A DNA stretch of 64,000 nucleotides from Massospora cicadina (Eukaryota > Entomophthoromycota > Entomophthoromycetes > Entomophthorales > Entomophthoraceae), in the NCBI GenBank assembly GCA_022478985.1, contig JAKSZP010004235.1:49044-113043 (forward strand). The letters are read 5' to 3'. Below are positions 32,754 to 44,050 of the stretch, piece after piece. Both the position numbers and the translations under genes were made by a program. Below the pieces are notes generated by a model. It was not told the DNA's origin and ran no database searches. It saw only the letters and a list, made by a program, of their open reading frames with translations. Every line of letters begins with the position of its first letter. Position 1 is the first letter of the stretch.

Positions 32754-33607
32754 CTAAGATTTGTACAAATGGGTAAACTCTCTTTGGATGGGGTTTTGGT
32801 AATTTTCACACCAATTGTCAGTAAGCGAAGGATATATGTCTTGGAGATGGCATATGATTTTTAGACTGTCCTGCTAATTGGTATGCAAAAGCGCCTAAAA
32901 TGAATGCCAGAATTACAGAGGCATTGCCGCTCAAACGACTTTATATGACGTGGTATGATGTGTGCAAGTGCACGTTGATGTGTGGCAAGCTTAAATTGGA
33001 ACCTAGCAATAAGCCAGGCTGTTTCAACTCCAGACCCAATGGGTCTTGCTGCGGGGAGTTGTACAATCATACTATCTGCTTTGGAATACTCAATAGGAGG
33101 GTTTGTCACAAAAACAGAGGCAAGGGGTTGATCCTCACATGAAGTGGAGATAGATGAGCCCACAGGATTCTGAAATCCTGTTGGCGGATGGCTTTGACAT
33201 TGGGGTTGAATTCTCATAAGTTTCTTACACAATATGCTCAGTTGGCTACAGAGGGAGCTACTGTTACTATCATGACTGGGTTTGCCCAGCCAATGTAAGG
33301 CCCAATGGGCCACAGGGTTAGCGCCATAGGGAGCTCAGCAGGAAAGATTTGAAGTAAAATCAAGAATTGGGAACTTAAGGAGATTTTGTTGAAAAGTGAA
33401 TTTAAGAAAATCAACCAACAATTTCTTCAGTGCGTTACAACTGTTTAAATAGTGGTTGATTTGGGGATTAACATATAAAAGCATGAGATTGGGGCCCTCA
33501 AGATTTAACCTAACCTGGCGAACTTTAGAGGGAGGTGAAAAATGATTTAAATCTGAACCAACTTTGAAGGAATCAGTGGTGGTCTGAGTCACTGTCAATT
33601 TGACCTC

Positions 33608-34583
33608 TGTTAAAATTTTAAGATGACCGCATAATCCAACCTTTTAACCAATTAATAAATTTGATGATTAAGTTATAATTTTGCAGTATCAGCAACAGCG
33701 GCTGACTGATGGGATTATTGTTAGGCATCATCCCTGATGATATTAAGTATGAATTTGATGAGGGAATAACACCTGAAAGTCAAATTATTGCAGTAAATCA
33801 TTTAATATCTTGGCAGAGGTCGCCAACTGATGAGATTATTGTCATAAATCATCCCTGACGAATTTAAGCAATAATTTGATATGGGAGTAACACCAAGTCA
33901 AATTATAGGGAATTGTTCAGAGCGGAATGAATGGGGAGTTGTCAGAAACTACCAAAGTGTTTGAATGCCGGAGGTAGAGAGTAGGATCGTCATCAGCCAA
34001 AACAATTGGTTTTGAATCCCTAATACCAATAGTTTGGTTGCCAAACAGCTGAGGATTACGCTGCCTAAGAAACTCAAGGCAATGGTACCTGACGAGATTC
34101 AGTGCCTAACACTCGAGGGTCAAACCAGCATAGGAGCAAAAATAATTCTCAGCGGACAGCTTAAAAGTTGTGTGTCAATTTTAACTATAAAAACCCCAAA
34201 TATTCCCTAATAAATGTAGATTAAAACTTGATAATAACTTAGTTGTTTTACATTAGTTGTTTAACATTACTCTTAATAGAAGAGTGCAAGGATCATATAT
34301 CCTTAGGTTGTTACTATCAAGTCTCCTCTTGGCTCTGCGAGAAGAGAATTAAGAAATTGTTCTCTACCATTACCAGAACATCTTCAAAACGAAGAAGCAC
34401 ATGTCTAGCGTTGGACAATTCAATCAACGTGGCTTTTGGGCATTCAACTCTAATAATAGTCTTTATAAGATTATTACCCCAGGTAATCAATTTCTAATCA
34501 AATCAACGCAAGTATCCACGAATCTGTGCAGTTGAAATATAGGGCTAGAAGAGAGCAACCATCTAAGCGCCCAGATTTTAACA
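33608..34583 (+). repeat. solo LTR, 976 bp
   Basis: Termini form a 9-bp inverted repeat (TGTTAAAAT and ATTTTAACA), and a perfect duplication ACCTC flanks it (33,603-33,607 and 34,584-34,588). A TATA-like ACTATAAAAACCC near 34,185 and AATAAA near 34,211 suggest plus orientation. The left half has two imperfect copies of a roughly 120-bp unit containing GATTATTGT and AATCATCCCTGA. Confidence 0.8.
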
Positions 34584-34758
34584 ACCTCAGATGCCCAACT
34601 TGTGGTTACAATGCTTTTTGATGGTTAGCACGATGGCATTTCACCCAATGGGCAATGGGAATCTCCCAGGGCCACCCCACATAGGGGTGGTACCAACTGG
34701 CAAGAAATGGGTTTGGGATGCCCAACCTGCCCATGCCCAATCGCTTTGGCATCCGTTT

Positions 34759-35582
34759 TGTAACGCATTGGCTCCTTCCAATGAGCCACGAATGAGTTGG
34801 GCAACAGGATCCATGTTAAAGACCATAGGGCTGACAGGACTCCTGATACTACTCTTCTGGTGCGCACGCTACAAGATTGGACAAGCACCCCCTGGAAAAC
34901 AGTTGCAAGTATACTTAACCCCAGAAACATGCCTTGACTCCAAGACAAAGTATGGAGGGAGGCAATAGCCCTCCCAAGCTCACTCTCAAAGTCCAATTCT
35001 TGTTGATTAAAGCCAAACATGGCTGCAGTTAGGCAATATCTTTAAAATAAACCCAAATTATAAATATATGAATTTTAGGTTCTTTTATTTAATATTTAGC
35101 CAAGTTGATAGAAAACAGAACTGAGGAGCCTCCAGCTCCCAGTTCCTTCCCTATATACACATGTTAAAGCTAAAATAAAATATAATATAAGCTTATGGTG
35201 CCAGTTTGAATAATGTTTGGTGTAAACTTTACAGCAGGATAGCGGAATCTTTACTCAATGGTTTCATGCCAGTTCCGATCCTCAACGGTTCCGCGCCAGT
35301 TCCATTTCAAATACCAATTGAACCGCGAAACTCCCAAGCACCCATTTCATTCCATTCTCGATTTGAATCCAAATTGAATCTTGAAACTACCCATTTTACT
35401 CGTTTTCCATTTTGTTCTGACTTGGACGCCCATCTTGCTCCTTGGCCTACTCCAAGCTCTGGCCCCTTAGGCGTCCTTGCCAGAACCAACGCCCCCTCCT
35501 CCTCCATACATACAGACACAGCCTGCCCTGTCTTGCAAAGATCAGGGCAATGTGATGCTGAGGCTAGACCTCAACCGTCACA
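34759..35582 (-). repeat. left LTR of element F (3' LTR)
   Basis: Same length as 39,841-40,664. In this copy the membrane-leader frame is unbroken from a Met at 35,020 to the LTR edge, whereas the right copy has lost one base. Confidence 0.92.
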
Positions 35583-36908
35583 TCACCCCCCTAGACAGGA
35601 AGAACTCTTGGATTTTCTCAGGACATCGGGCACAATCCCTAGCTGACTGCCAAGTGGACTCCTCAATAGGATGACCCACCCAACGTACCAAGAATGAACG
35701 ACGTCCTCGCACCACTTTGGTGTCAAGAATCTCCTCAACTTCATACTCTTTGGCTCCTCCTCCAGCTGGAAATAAAGGAGAAACCCTTTCAGGTGGCTGG
35801 CCAAAAAATGGCTTGAGCTGCGATACATGCAACACCAGATGGGCTCTTGACCCTTCTGGGAGCTTCAGCTCAAATGCCACCTTGTTCACCGCCCTCACTA
35901 CCTGATATGGGCCCAACGCCACTGGCCCAATTTTCTGGCTCCTTACAGGCAAGACATAGTTCTGAGCATTTACCAAGACCCAATCGCCTCTCTTGAAAGC
36001 TCTACCCTCAGATCTATGCCAGTCCGCCTTCCTCTTCTGAGCTGCAACCGCCACCACCAAATTCTTCTTCAGGAGCTCCAGGGTGTCCCGGTTATCTTGT
36101 GACAGCTCATATGCCGCTGGATTCCGACCTTGCTCCCTGGGCCCCATACCCTCTGGGTGTTGGCCGTGATTTGCAAAAAATGGGGTCATACCTGTGGATG
36201 AATGCTTATGATTGTTATAAGCAAATTGAGCCAGCTTCACCCAATATACCCAGTCATCCTGCCGCCCTGAGACATAGCACCTCAAATATTGCTCCAATAT
36301 CTGATTTACTCTCTCAGTTTGGCCGTCTGACTGAGGATGATATGCTGACGAATGGCAAGCCTTGATCTTTAGATTTCCCAACATGTGGAGCCAAAATTTA
36401 GATGTAAATTGTGGACCACGATCCGACACAATCTCTTCAGGCACCCCATGTCTGGAGAAAACCTCATTTACAAAAATCTGTCCTGCCACCTTTGTAGAAA
36501 TGGTTGACTGACAAGGGAAAAACTCTGCATATTTAGTCAGGCGATCCACCACCACCATCAAGGCATCCATCCCCTGTGACTTGGGCAGTCCTGTGATGAA
36601 GTCCACACTCACTGAGGACCATGGCCTAGAAGGAATTTGAAGCGGCTTCAATTTCCCCCCGGTGCCACCCATTGGGCCTTTGCCCTGGTGCAAACCACAC
36701 AACGCGAAACATACTTCCGCACCGCCGCACCCACACCTCTCCACGAATAGTGATGGTGAACAAGATCTAACGTCTTCTCTTGACCGGGATGACCTGCCAG
36801 AGGATGGTCGTGATTAGCTGCCATTACCTCTTGTTGCAGACTCTTCACAGGGACCCAAATCCTTCCCTCATGGCGTATGATACCACCCCTAAACTGAGAA
36901 TCCCGCAT
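35578..36908 (-). pseudogene. element F integrase and chromodomain
   Basis: A 388-codon frame (35,578-36,744) carries most of integrase. HHCC residues lie upstream (HPLAGHPGQEKTLDLVHHHY and CVVCTRAK, in the frame ending at 36,648). The core reads SVDFITGLPKSQGMDALMVV, IVSDRGPQFTSKFW and HPQSDGQTERVNQILEQYLR, so the Asp-Asp-Glu triad is complete. The C-terminal part includes IGPVALGPYQVVRAVNKVAF and a chromodomain EVEEILDTKVVRGRRSFLVR followed by IEESTWQSARD. The frame ends exactly at the LTR because a base is missing just before the purine tract, compared with E. Confidence 0.9.
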
Positions 36909-38316
36909 GCCCCCTGCTTACCTCACCTTCTCCTGTCTCTTCTCTTATCCGTTGGCCCAGCTCACATCTTTGCTGTGCAGTCCAGATTCTTCCTGCCATT
37001 CCTTCTCTCCAGCCCTGGATTGTTGCAAACAGGTTCTGTGGCAACATCGTGGCTGTATTGAACTTCCTCAACTCCTCATCGGAAAACACCAGTCCAGAAT
37101 CATGGCTCAATAAATCTGGCAAGATATTTTGTTTCCCCGGCTTGTATTCAATCCGCAGGTCATATTGAACCAACTCTAAGTGCCACCGGGCCTGCCTCTG
37201 GTTCATTAGGCGTGGGGACTTATAGTATTCTAAGGCTCAATGGTCCGTTTGGATGACAACCGTGTGCCTGGCATACAATAGGTGGTGTTGCCACTCCCCC
37301 AAAGCTGCAACTATTGCCAAAAGTTCCTTATCATAAACTGGATAGTTGGTTTCAGCTGGTGCCATCTTCCGACTGAAGTAACAGACAGGATGTTCAACCC
37401 CATCCTTACCCTCCTGCAACAACACGGCTCCAAGTGCAAAATTTGACGCGTCAGTCTCTACCACGAATGGTTTGTTTGGGTCAGGGTGTGCCAGAACTGG
37501 GGCTGTCAGCAGACTCGTCTTCACTTGCTGAAATGCCCTCTCCTCAGCCTCCCCCAAATGAACGGCACGTTTCCCATCAGTCTTGTCAACGGCACAGCCC
37601 ATTGGGCCAGATCCCTAGAAAACCTCCGCACGAAATTCACCACCCCCAAAAAGCTTCGCACTTCAGTCCTATTCCCAGGAGCCTTCCATTCCCGCACCGC
37701 CCGCAACTTATCAGGACAGATCGCTATCCCTTCTTGGAGGACCACGTTCCCTAGGAAGGACACCGATTCCTTATTGAACTCGCACTTGGACGGCTTCAAC
37801 TTCAAGCCCGCGTCCCTAACCACCTCCAACACACTTCTCATCCCTCACATGGTCCTGTGCCGATCTGGAAAACACCAGGATGTCATCAATATAAGCAACA
37901 CAACACCTACCCATTAAGTCCCCCAATACATGATCAATCATGCGCTGGAAAACTACAGGGGCATTGCGTAGCCCAAATGGCATAACCCTGTACTTGAAGT
38001 TTCCCAGATGACATTTGAATGCCATATACTGCTGGTGCTCAGGGCGAACAGGAATTTGATTAAAAGCGTCCACCAAATCCAATTTGGTGAACACCCCACA
38101 CCCGTAGATCATGGGCAGAATGTCCATGAGTGGCATTGGATAGGGGTCAGGTTCCATCACCTCATTAAGGCGTCGGAAATCAACACAAGGACGTAACTCC
38201 CCCTGACTTGGGAACCAACAGGACTGGCGAAACCACCGGCGACTTGGAAGGCACAATCAAACCCATATCCAGCATCTTATGGACATAATCCTCCAATGCC
38301 TCTTGGGCCCGTGGAT
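36907..38316 (-). pseudogene. element F reverse transcriptase and RNase H
   Basis: In order: VFTKLDLVDAFNQIPVRPEH, MPFGLRNAPVVFQRMIDHVL, the intact catalytic AYIDDILVFS, FLGNVVLQEGIAICPDKL, FLGVVNFVRRFSRDLAQW. RNase H shows VETDASNFALGAVLLQEG, NYPVYDKELLAIVAALGEW and VIQTDH. Frame breaks occur near 37,830, 37,600 and 37,237 (a stop). Catalytic residues are kept, so inactivation is by frameshift, not by loss of active-site residues. Confidence 0.9.
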
Positions 38317-39024
38317 TCAACGGATAGACTGGACAGCCCTTTGGTAACTCAGAGCTTCCTTGAACTGGAATCCAAATGCAAAATCCCCTGTAGGCGAAAA
38401 AAGCGCATCACCTTTAGGCTCAAACACCTCCGCAAAATCCTGATACTCCCTTGGCAATCCTTCCACTGACACACTTGAGATGATTCCACCCATGTGCTTC
38501 ACCAACGAACCTTGGGGCTGAAACGTCCATTCACACGTCCCCTGACCTCTAGGCGACAACAGAACCCTCTCTCTCTTCATATCAAACTGTGGGCAGAAAT
38601 GGTGCCACCATCTCATCCCCAGCACCACTGAATGTGGCAGGTGAGCTACGGCGTGAAACTCCTCCCTGAATACCTCCGGGCCCTGCCTCAACAGGACCTT
38701 GGCCTGCACTCGCCATACCGCCGTTTTTTTGGAGGCGTCTGCCAACGTCACCCATCCATCCTTCTGTAATGACAATCCATGGCTTCTTGCCCACTTCTCC
38801 TCAACATAATTTTCCCCATCTCCGGTGTCAATCAAAGCTAGAACTTCACCGCAATCCCTTCCTTCATCCCCCACAAGCACATTGACTGGCAAAATCAGAT
38901 AAGGATAAGATGAAGTAAGCGGTTTATTTTGAGGCACCAGATTCACTGGCTTCTTGCGAATCCCTGTCTCCCGCACCTCAACCATACCCTCAGGATTTCC
39001 TTGACTCTTCTTTCCTTCCTCCAC
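38317..39024 (-). pseudogene. element F protease and downstream linker
   Basis: The catalytic loop reads EVLALIDTGDGENYVEEKW, and the second lobe HSVVLGMRWWHHFCPQFDM. Compared with E, DTGAGKNYID has become DTGDGENYVE. About 100 codons of linker follow toward the polymerase. The 235-codon frame is open. Confidence 0.8.
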
Positions 39025-39129
39025 ATAGCTAAACCCCTTAGAGCCATGTATGGGCTCTGAACCTGCCCTTCTTCCACCACTCTGTCCTCAGAATCCCCCT
39101 GGGGGTCGCACAAATTCCTGACGGGCACG

Positions 39130-39840
39130 TACCAAACTCAACTGTCACTCTCCCTGCAAGGCTAAACCCACCTCTTCCTCCAACGTCGCTGCAGGTTTCA
39201 CCGCCGCCATTGCCAATAATAAATCAGCTTGCAAGTTTTGGCGAAACATGCGCGGAAGCTGAGACTCAGGTGCCTTTGCTGCTCTTGCCAATGCGCGGAA
39301 CATCTGGCCATACTCCTCCACTGACTTCTTCCCTTGACCACACTGCAGTAACGCCGCCCAGGCCGAATCCTGCGCCTCATCTGGACATGCTGCACGGTCA
39401 ATCCAATCCAGACATTCCTCCACCAATACGGGTAACCCTGACTGCTCTTCTAAAAGTTCTCGCACCCAGTTTGACTGCTTTACTGGAAGTGCCAACAGAA
39501 CCTGACTTAACTGCAAGGCAAACGAATCCTCTCCACCCGCTGCCTTTGTCAAATGTCCCTGAAACTGAACCCTGGCTAAACGTCTGGTGGATCAGTTCCA
39601 AGTCTTCCGATTTTAAAACCGTGGGAATTCTTCCTTTGTCCTTCCCAGGCCCTACCACTTTCCCACCATCCTGGGACACACACTCTAAAACCTGGTATAA
39701 TTCATGAAGCAAAAAGGCGGTGGAGAATATCACCATCAAGAGTGTTGCAGTATGGTTATACCACTTTGGAAACACAACTTCTTCTGGCACCTCTTTTGCT
39801 TGCCACCACAACAACAGGAAAGTAAATGAGTTCTGTTTAA
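39130..39840 (-). pseudogene. element F gag
   Basis: The first part continues directly from the LTR-encoded leader: QNSFTFLLLWWQAKE, then KWYNHTATLLMVIFSTAFLL, a third hydrophobic helix, then VLKSEDLELIHQTFSQG. A one-base shift near 39,540 moves gag to the frame at 39,145-39,552: SFALQLSQVLLALPVKQSNW and EECLDWIDRAACPDEAQDSA, ending TLEEEVGLALQGE. The latter matches the gag of E. No zinc knuckle was found. Confidence 0.75.
39829..39838 (-). promoter_or_regulatory. possible self-primer site of element F
   Basis: Two bases inside the LTR edge, the RNA-sense word AAACAGAACT is complementary over 10 nt to AGTTCTGTTT at 40,194-40,203. That second site lies about 30-45 nt below the TATATA box at 40,233-40,238, where the RNA should start. 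The same arrangement, with the same 2-nt spacing, is seen in E. This fits Tf1/sushi-type self-priming. The segment is at the same time coding (codons for I-K-Q-N-S). Confidence 0.6.
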
Positions 39841-40101
39841 TGTAACGCACTGGCTCCTTCCAATGAGCCACGAATGAGTTGGGCAACAGGATCCATGTTA
39901 AAGACCATAGGGCTGACAGGACTCCTGATACTACTCTTCTGGTGCGCATGCTACAAGATTGGACCTGCACCCCTGGAAAACAGTTGCAAGTATACTTAAC
40001 CCCAGCAACATGCCTTGACTCCAAGACAAAGTATGGAGGGAGGCAATAGCCCTCCCAAGCTCACTCTCAAAGTCCAATTCTTGTTGATTAAAGCCAAACA
40101 T
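39841..40101 (-). CDS. element F LTR-encoded membrane leader of Gag
   Basis: From a Met at 40,101, 87 codons lie within the LTR. An acidic start (MFGFNQQELDFESELGRAI) is followed by a helix around LGLSILATVFQG, then basic residues (RTRR), then a second helix around VVSGVLSALWSLTWILLPNS, and FVAHWKEPVRYI at the LTR edge. Reading continues without a stop into gag. One base is missing near 39,973 in this copy; the left LTR has the unbroken version. The ATG is about 65 nt downstream of an AATAAA signal (40,165-40,170), so the frame is in U5. Confidence 0.65.
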
Positions 40102-40387
40102 GGCTGCAGTTAGGCAATATCTTTAAAATAAACCCAGATTATAAATATATGAATTTTAGGTTCTTTTATTTAATATTTAGCCAAGTTGATAGAAAACAGA
40201 ACTGAGGAGCCTCCAGCTCCCAGTTCCTTCCCTATATACACATGTTAAAGCTAAAATAAAATATAATATAGGCTTATGGTGCCAGCTTGAATAATGTTTG
40301 GTGTAAACTTTACAGCAGGATCGCGGAATCTTTACTCAATGGTTTTGTGCCAGTTCCGATCCTCAACGGTTCCGCGCCAGTTCCGTT

Positions 40388-40664
40388 TCAAATCCCAATT
40401 GAACCGCGAAACTCCCAAGCACCCATTTCATTCCATTCTCGATTTGAATCCAAATCAAATCTCGAAACTACCCATTTTACTCGTTTTCCGTTTTGTTCTG
40501 ACTTGGACGCCCATCTTGCTCCTTGGCCTACTCCAAGCTCTGGCCCCTTAGGCGTCCTTGCCAGAACCAACGCCCCCTCCTCCTCCATACATACAGACAC
40601 AGCCTGCCCTGTCTTACCAAAGATCAGGGCAATGTGATGCTGAGGATAGACCTCAACCGTCACA
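40388..40664 (-). other. element F U3 open frame (Pol-tail-like)
   Basis: In the LTR this minus-strand frame reads VTVEVYPQHHIALIFGKTGQ and goes on for about 90 codons, with EEEGALVLARTPKGPEL and VKWVVSRFDLDSN. Its beginning matches the U3 tail of Pol in E. At the 3' LTR of F the connection to Pol is lost by one missing base before the purine tract. The left LTR keeps most of the same frame (35,307-35,519) after a shift. Confidence 0.5.
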
Positions 40665-41349
40665 CGTTTGGCCAAGTGAGTAACATTAAATGACAATCCT
40701 GATTTGAGGTGATAGTTTCAAGATATTGGCAACATTCAATGATGGAGGTAAATGCCCGTCAGGCTTTGTCCCTGAAGTTTCCAAAGGGAGTTCCAAATTG
40801 GCAACATCATTGCCCAATGGCTTGATGCCATTGGTAATTTTGACTGAGGATATCACTAAACGCATTTTAATTAAGAGGTACAGGCCCATTAACTTTGTCC
40901 CTGTAGTTTTGGAGCAGGTTTCAAACTGACTACATTTTTCAATGACATGATGCCATCGGCAAGATTTGCTGAAGGTTTGACTTTTGATTCTGCATCTACC
41001 AAATGTGCAAGCCCATTGGACTTTGTTACCGAAGATTTGAAGCATTTGGACTTTGATTTCAAGGGCTCAGCGCCATTGACTTCATAAGATCCTTTCAGAG
41101 AATGAGGGTGGCAGTTTACAATGATTTTGGTGCAAAATTCCTCAATTTGCCATACTAATCTGGCTGAGGCAAGCGTGGGGACAGGGGGAGGAATTTTCAG
41201 AAAGTGAGCTGTTACCCAACGCTTTTATAGCACATGGGTGAGATCACCCTGTGTGACAAGAGGGACAGCTGCCATCTTGGGACCCTTTTTATTGGGGAAT
41301 GGAAACATTGCCTGGTCTAAGAAGAGGGGACGCTCCCCCGGACTTAACA

Positions 41350-41779
41350 TATAGAAGAGGTTCCTTTGAGGCGTCAACTGTGACATCATGTGCATAGTCA
41401 TTAGGACAGGCATTTATAGATCCAAGTCTTCTGATGTCATGTTGACTGGCTGGCAATTAATTTTAGTGGTCAGGGGTATATAACAGCCTCCATCATCAGG
41501 AATACTAGGCCCTTTAAAGCCTATAAAAAGAGGCTTCAGATTATTGAGAACATCTCAAATTGTTAACCATGTTAGTTTGGACCTAGTCTTTATAATGAAT
41601 AAATTATTATTACCATAGATAGGAATATTGAATTTGGGGTTTTTAGGAGGGGTTTTTCCAAATGTCAAGGAATTAACCCCAATAGTTGAAAATAAATAGT
41701 ACTTTCCTTAATACAAAACCTAGGGAAATCCTTCAGATGCCGCAATAAAACTCAGTTATAAGTGATGTAGATGGTGTCA
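41350..41779. other. unassigned AT-rich spacer
   Basis: Between copy 2 of the 1.67-kb LTR and the end of element H integrase. A TATATAAC near 41,479 and AATAAA near 41,599 resemble LTR signals, but no paired repeat was found. It may include the lost 3' end of H. Confidence 0.3.
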
Positions 41780-42052
41780 TCATTGTTGGAATACTTTGTT
41801 ACTCTTCTAAAGACAACAGATGCAGGCCTATCTAGAGAGCCTGTAACTTCTCAGGTTGTCTTTTGAACATATGGTAGAAATCAATTTCTGTCCTACCTCA
41901 AGTATGATAAACTTAGTCTTAAGACACTTTCAATGGTACTCTCTTTCAGTGTCTTATAATATTGCTGCTGACTTTCAGCTGAATATTGACTAACTCCTCT
42001 ATTAGATCTTCCTGATATCTTATGAGAGGTAAATAACTCCTATCTGCATCCA
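41780..42052 (-). pseudogene. element H integrase, C-terminal part
   Basis: The minus strand reads YLPLIRYQEDLIEELVNIQL followed by KVSSNIIRH and, after a stop, KREYH and LEVGQK. This is the helix-rich stretch after the catalytic core of Ty3 integrases (arginine-rich, followed by a GDxV/GQKV strand). It joins the core at 43,332 when the LTR insertion is removed. Confidence 0.5.
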
Positions 42053-43331
42053 TGTAAGTCCTTGGGAGCGCCCCCTCCACTTGCTCTGAGTGGCGTTCCT
42101 GTCCCCATCAAAAAGGGTCCAAGAGGGCCAGCTGCTCCTCATCTTCCAGGGCGACCTCGCCCATGTGGCGGATGAGCAGTGGGTAACAAATTACCCTTTA
42201 AGGACCCTGACAACCGTCCCAGTATAAACTTTGGATGAATTGATACTACATATTAAGGGGATTTGTATTGAGCTATCGGTGAGTTAGCATTCTCATGGGA
42301 TGAAAGGTTTAAATGAAGTTGAAGGCAACGAGCCTTCAGCACCAAGACATGAGAGCACAAAATCATTGAGAACAAGGCCCAATGAGTGTGTACCTTCAAT
42401 GAAAAAGCATATAATGTTAAATCTTTGGGGAAACTCGCTAATGGCATCAGGACATTGGGAAATGTTGCCACCAGTTCAAATCCTCCCCAGAAGCATCAAA
42501 ATCCTCACCTAATAAATCCCGCTTGGTCAAACGGATGCAAAAGTGACTGGGTGTGGGCAGGTTGGGCGCCCTGAACCTGTTCCTGACCTCTTGGGATCGC
42601 CCCTATGTGGGTGGCTTTGGGAGGTTCCCATTGCCCGTTGGGCAAGATGCCATCACGCTAATCATCAGAGCTACAGTAAATCTGAATTTTGGGTATCCGT
42701 GGACAAACTGACAGCATTTCAGCCCGCTGCCAATTCTTTCAAATTCAGTTCAAATAAGTTTTTTTCTCCCCCTCATTTGAAGTTCACTGGGTTAGGTCAA
42801 ATCTCAAGGGCCTCAATCCCGCTCTTTCTTAAGCTATTCCTCAAATTGATTGTCTATTTAAGCATCCATAACACGCTGAAGGAATTAATGGTCGATTCTC
42901 TTATTTTAGATTCAATAAAAACCTTCCAACACTCAGGTTTAATCAAATTCAACTTTTTCTTTGCTAAACCCCCATGATATCTGCAATGTGGCCCCATGGC
43001 CCATGTAACGACTGGGTTGTCCTAGTCATATTTTTTAATGATGATCTTTACCATAGTCATTTGGGCCTATTGTGTCAAGGATTTTATGAATTTTCCCCAG
43101 TCTCACAACTCCCTATGAACAGGCCCATTGGCCCTGGGGCTGCAACAACTTATTTCCTCACTGGGTTGCTTTTCTCATTTGCGGCCCATCAGCACTTTAT
43201 TGCTACTTATACCCCAGCATATTCATACGTCATTTGAGCGGCAATGCCCCTGTCATTCTGGCTCACCTTTTGGGGGCTTTTGCATCCTGACTGGCAGGCC
43301 AGTCTAAACTTTATCTGCTGTCTCCCTGATA
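42053..43331 (-). repeat. 1.67-kb LTR family, copy 3, inverted and shortened
   Basis: The reverse complement aligns with copies 1 and 2 from the TATCAG start to the CTTACA end, but it is about 400 bp shorter, mainly in the tandem array. The flanks ATCCA and ATTTA could be a decayed 5-bp duplication. It interrupts the element H integrase. With copy 2 it forms an inverted pair about 700 bp apart. Confidence 0.6.
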
Positions 43332-44050
43332 ATTTATCATTGGAGCCAACAAGCTCAGTATCATGGCTTCTCTTCCATATAGCACTTTGAATGGAGACAT
43401 GCCAATAGTCCTATGGTAGCATAGCCGGTAAAAATAAGGCAAATGGCATCAAGATTTCCCATCTAGATCCATGGTTGATCATGTTTCTTCAATATTGAAG
43501 CAAGGGTTCCAGTGAATCTTTCCACGTTTCCATTGGTAGATGGTGTATGTGGCATGGTGAACTGCTGTTTATCCTACTAAATCCATCAGGCATCTAACAA
43601 CATATAAAATAAAGTTCTGTCCATTGTTGGAAAGTAATATCTGAGGGCATCCAAGAAGTGTAATGACCTGTTGATAAAGGAATCTTGTAGCAACTCTTGA
43701 GGTAAATTCCTTGACTGCAATCACTTCTGTCCACTTTGTGAAGTGATCTGTTGCTACAATAATAGACTGAATCCCACTGGATGACTTTGGAAATAGTCCA
43801 ACAACTTCGATGTGTATGTTGTGAAAGGGCACGCTTGGAGGGACAGGCTGTTACTCAAACTTATTTGGTAGAAGCTTGTATTGGGCGCATTCAATGAAGA
43901 GCTCCAGAGCCTGACTGATATCGTCCAACATGCCATCCCAGTAAAATCTCTCCTAGATGTGCTGATACATCTTCCTTAGTCGCCTGTGACTTAATTGAAG
44001 GTGTCCTCCCATACTAGCACCGTTCTTTTGCTCAGCTTCACGTAAGGTAG
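43332..44050 (-). pseudogene. element H integrase, zinc domain and core
   Basis: The zinc region ends YWDGMLDDISQALELFIECA. The core reads IHIEVVGLFPKSSSGIQSII and VATDHFTKWTEVIAV, then LLSNNGQNFI. Both catalytic Asp residues are replaced (Glu and Asn). GMSPFKVLYGREAMILSLLA marks the end of the core next to the LTR insertion. Confidence 0.75.

Larger units (their letters stand above)
34759..40664 (-). mobile_element. chromodomain Ty3 element F
   Basis: Two 824-bp LTRs and a perfect duplication CGTTT (34,754-34,758 and 40,665-40,669) bound it. Minus-strand order: LTR-encoded membrane leader, gag, protease, reverse transcriptase, RNase H, integrase, chromodomain. It is higher in GC than most of the window and has long open frames, so it is probably among the younger insertions. 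A few frameshifts (near 39,973, 39,540, 38,330, 37,600) still prevent a full polyprotein. It resembles E throughout. Confidence 0.93.
39841..40664 (-). repeat. right LTR of element F (5' LTR)
   Basis: Minus-strand order: U3 with a long open frame (to about 40,388), TATATA at 40,233-40,238, predicted RNA start near 40,204, AATAAA at 40,165-40,170, then the membrane-leader frame from 40,101 to the LTR edge. Confidence 0.92.
32816..41349 (+). repeat. 1.67-kb LTR family, copy 2, split by two insertions
   Basis: Segments 32,816-33,602, 34,589-34,753 and 40,670-41,349 together align in order with copy 1 (10,043-11,715). The solo LTR at 33,608 and element F at 34,759 were inserted into it. The tandem array is present at about 40,747-41,010 with a period near 130 bp, and in the plus frame repeats the peptide pattern CPSGFVPEV...LMPL. 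The start is TGTCAG, the end TTAACA. I found no matching target duplication. Confidence 0.65.

Noticed and set aside
34591..34968. Plus-strand frame of 125 codons
   Set aside because: It is antisense to the LTR-encoded leader of element F and crosses the insertion boundary at 34,759, so it cannot be an ancestral gene.
35206..35646. Plus-strand frame of 146 codons in the F LTR, repeated at 40,287
   Set aside because: It is antisense to the U3 frame and repeated only because LTRs are repeated; it crosses into unrelated sequence on the right.
37434..37917. Two overlapping plus-strand frames of 106 and 143 codons
   Set aside because: Both are antisense to the reverse transcriptase and RNase H of element F.
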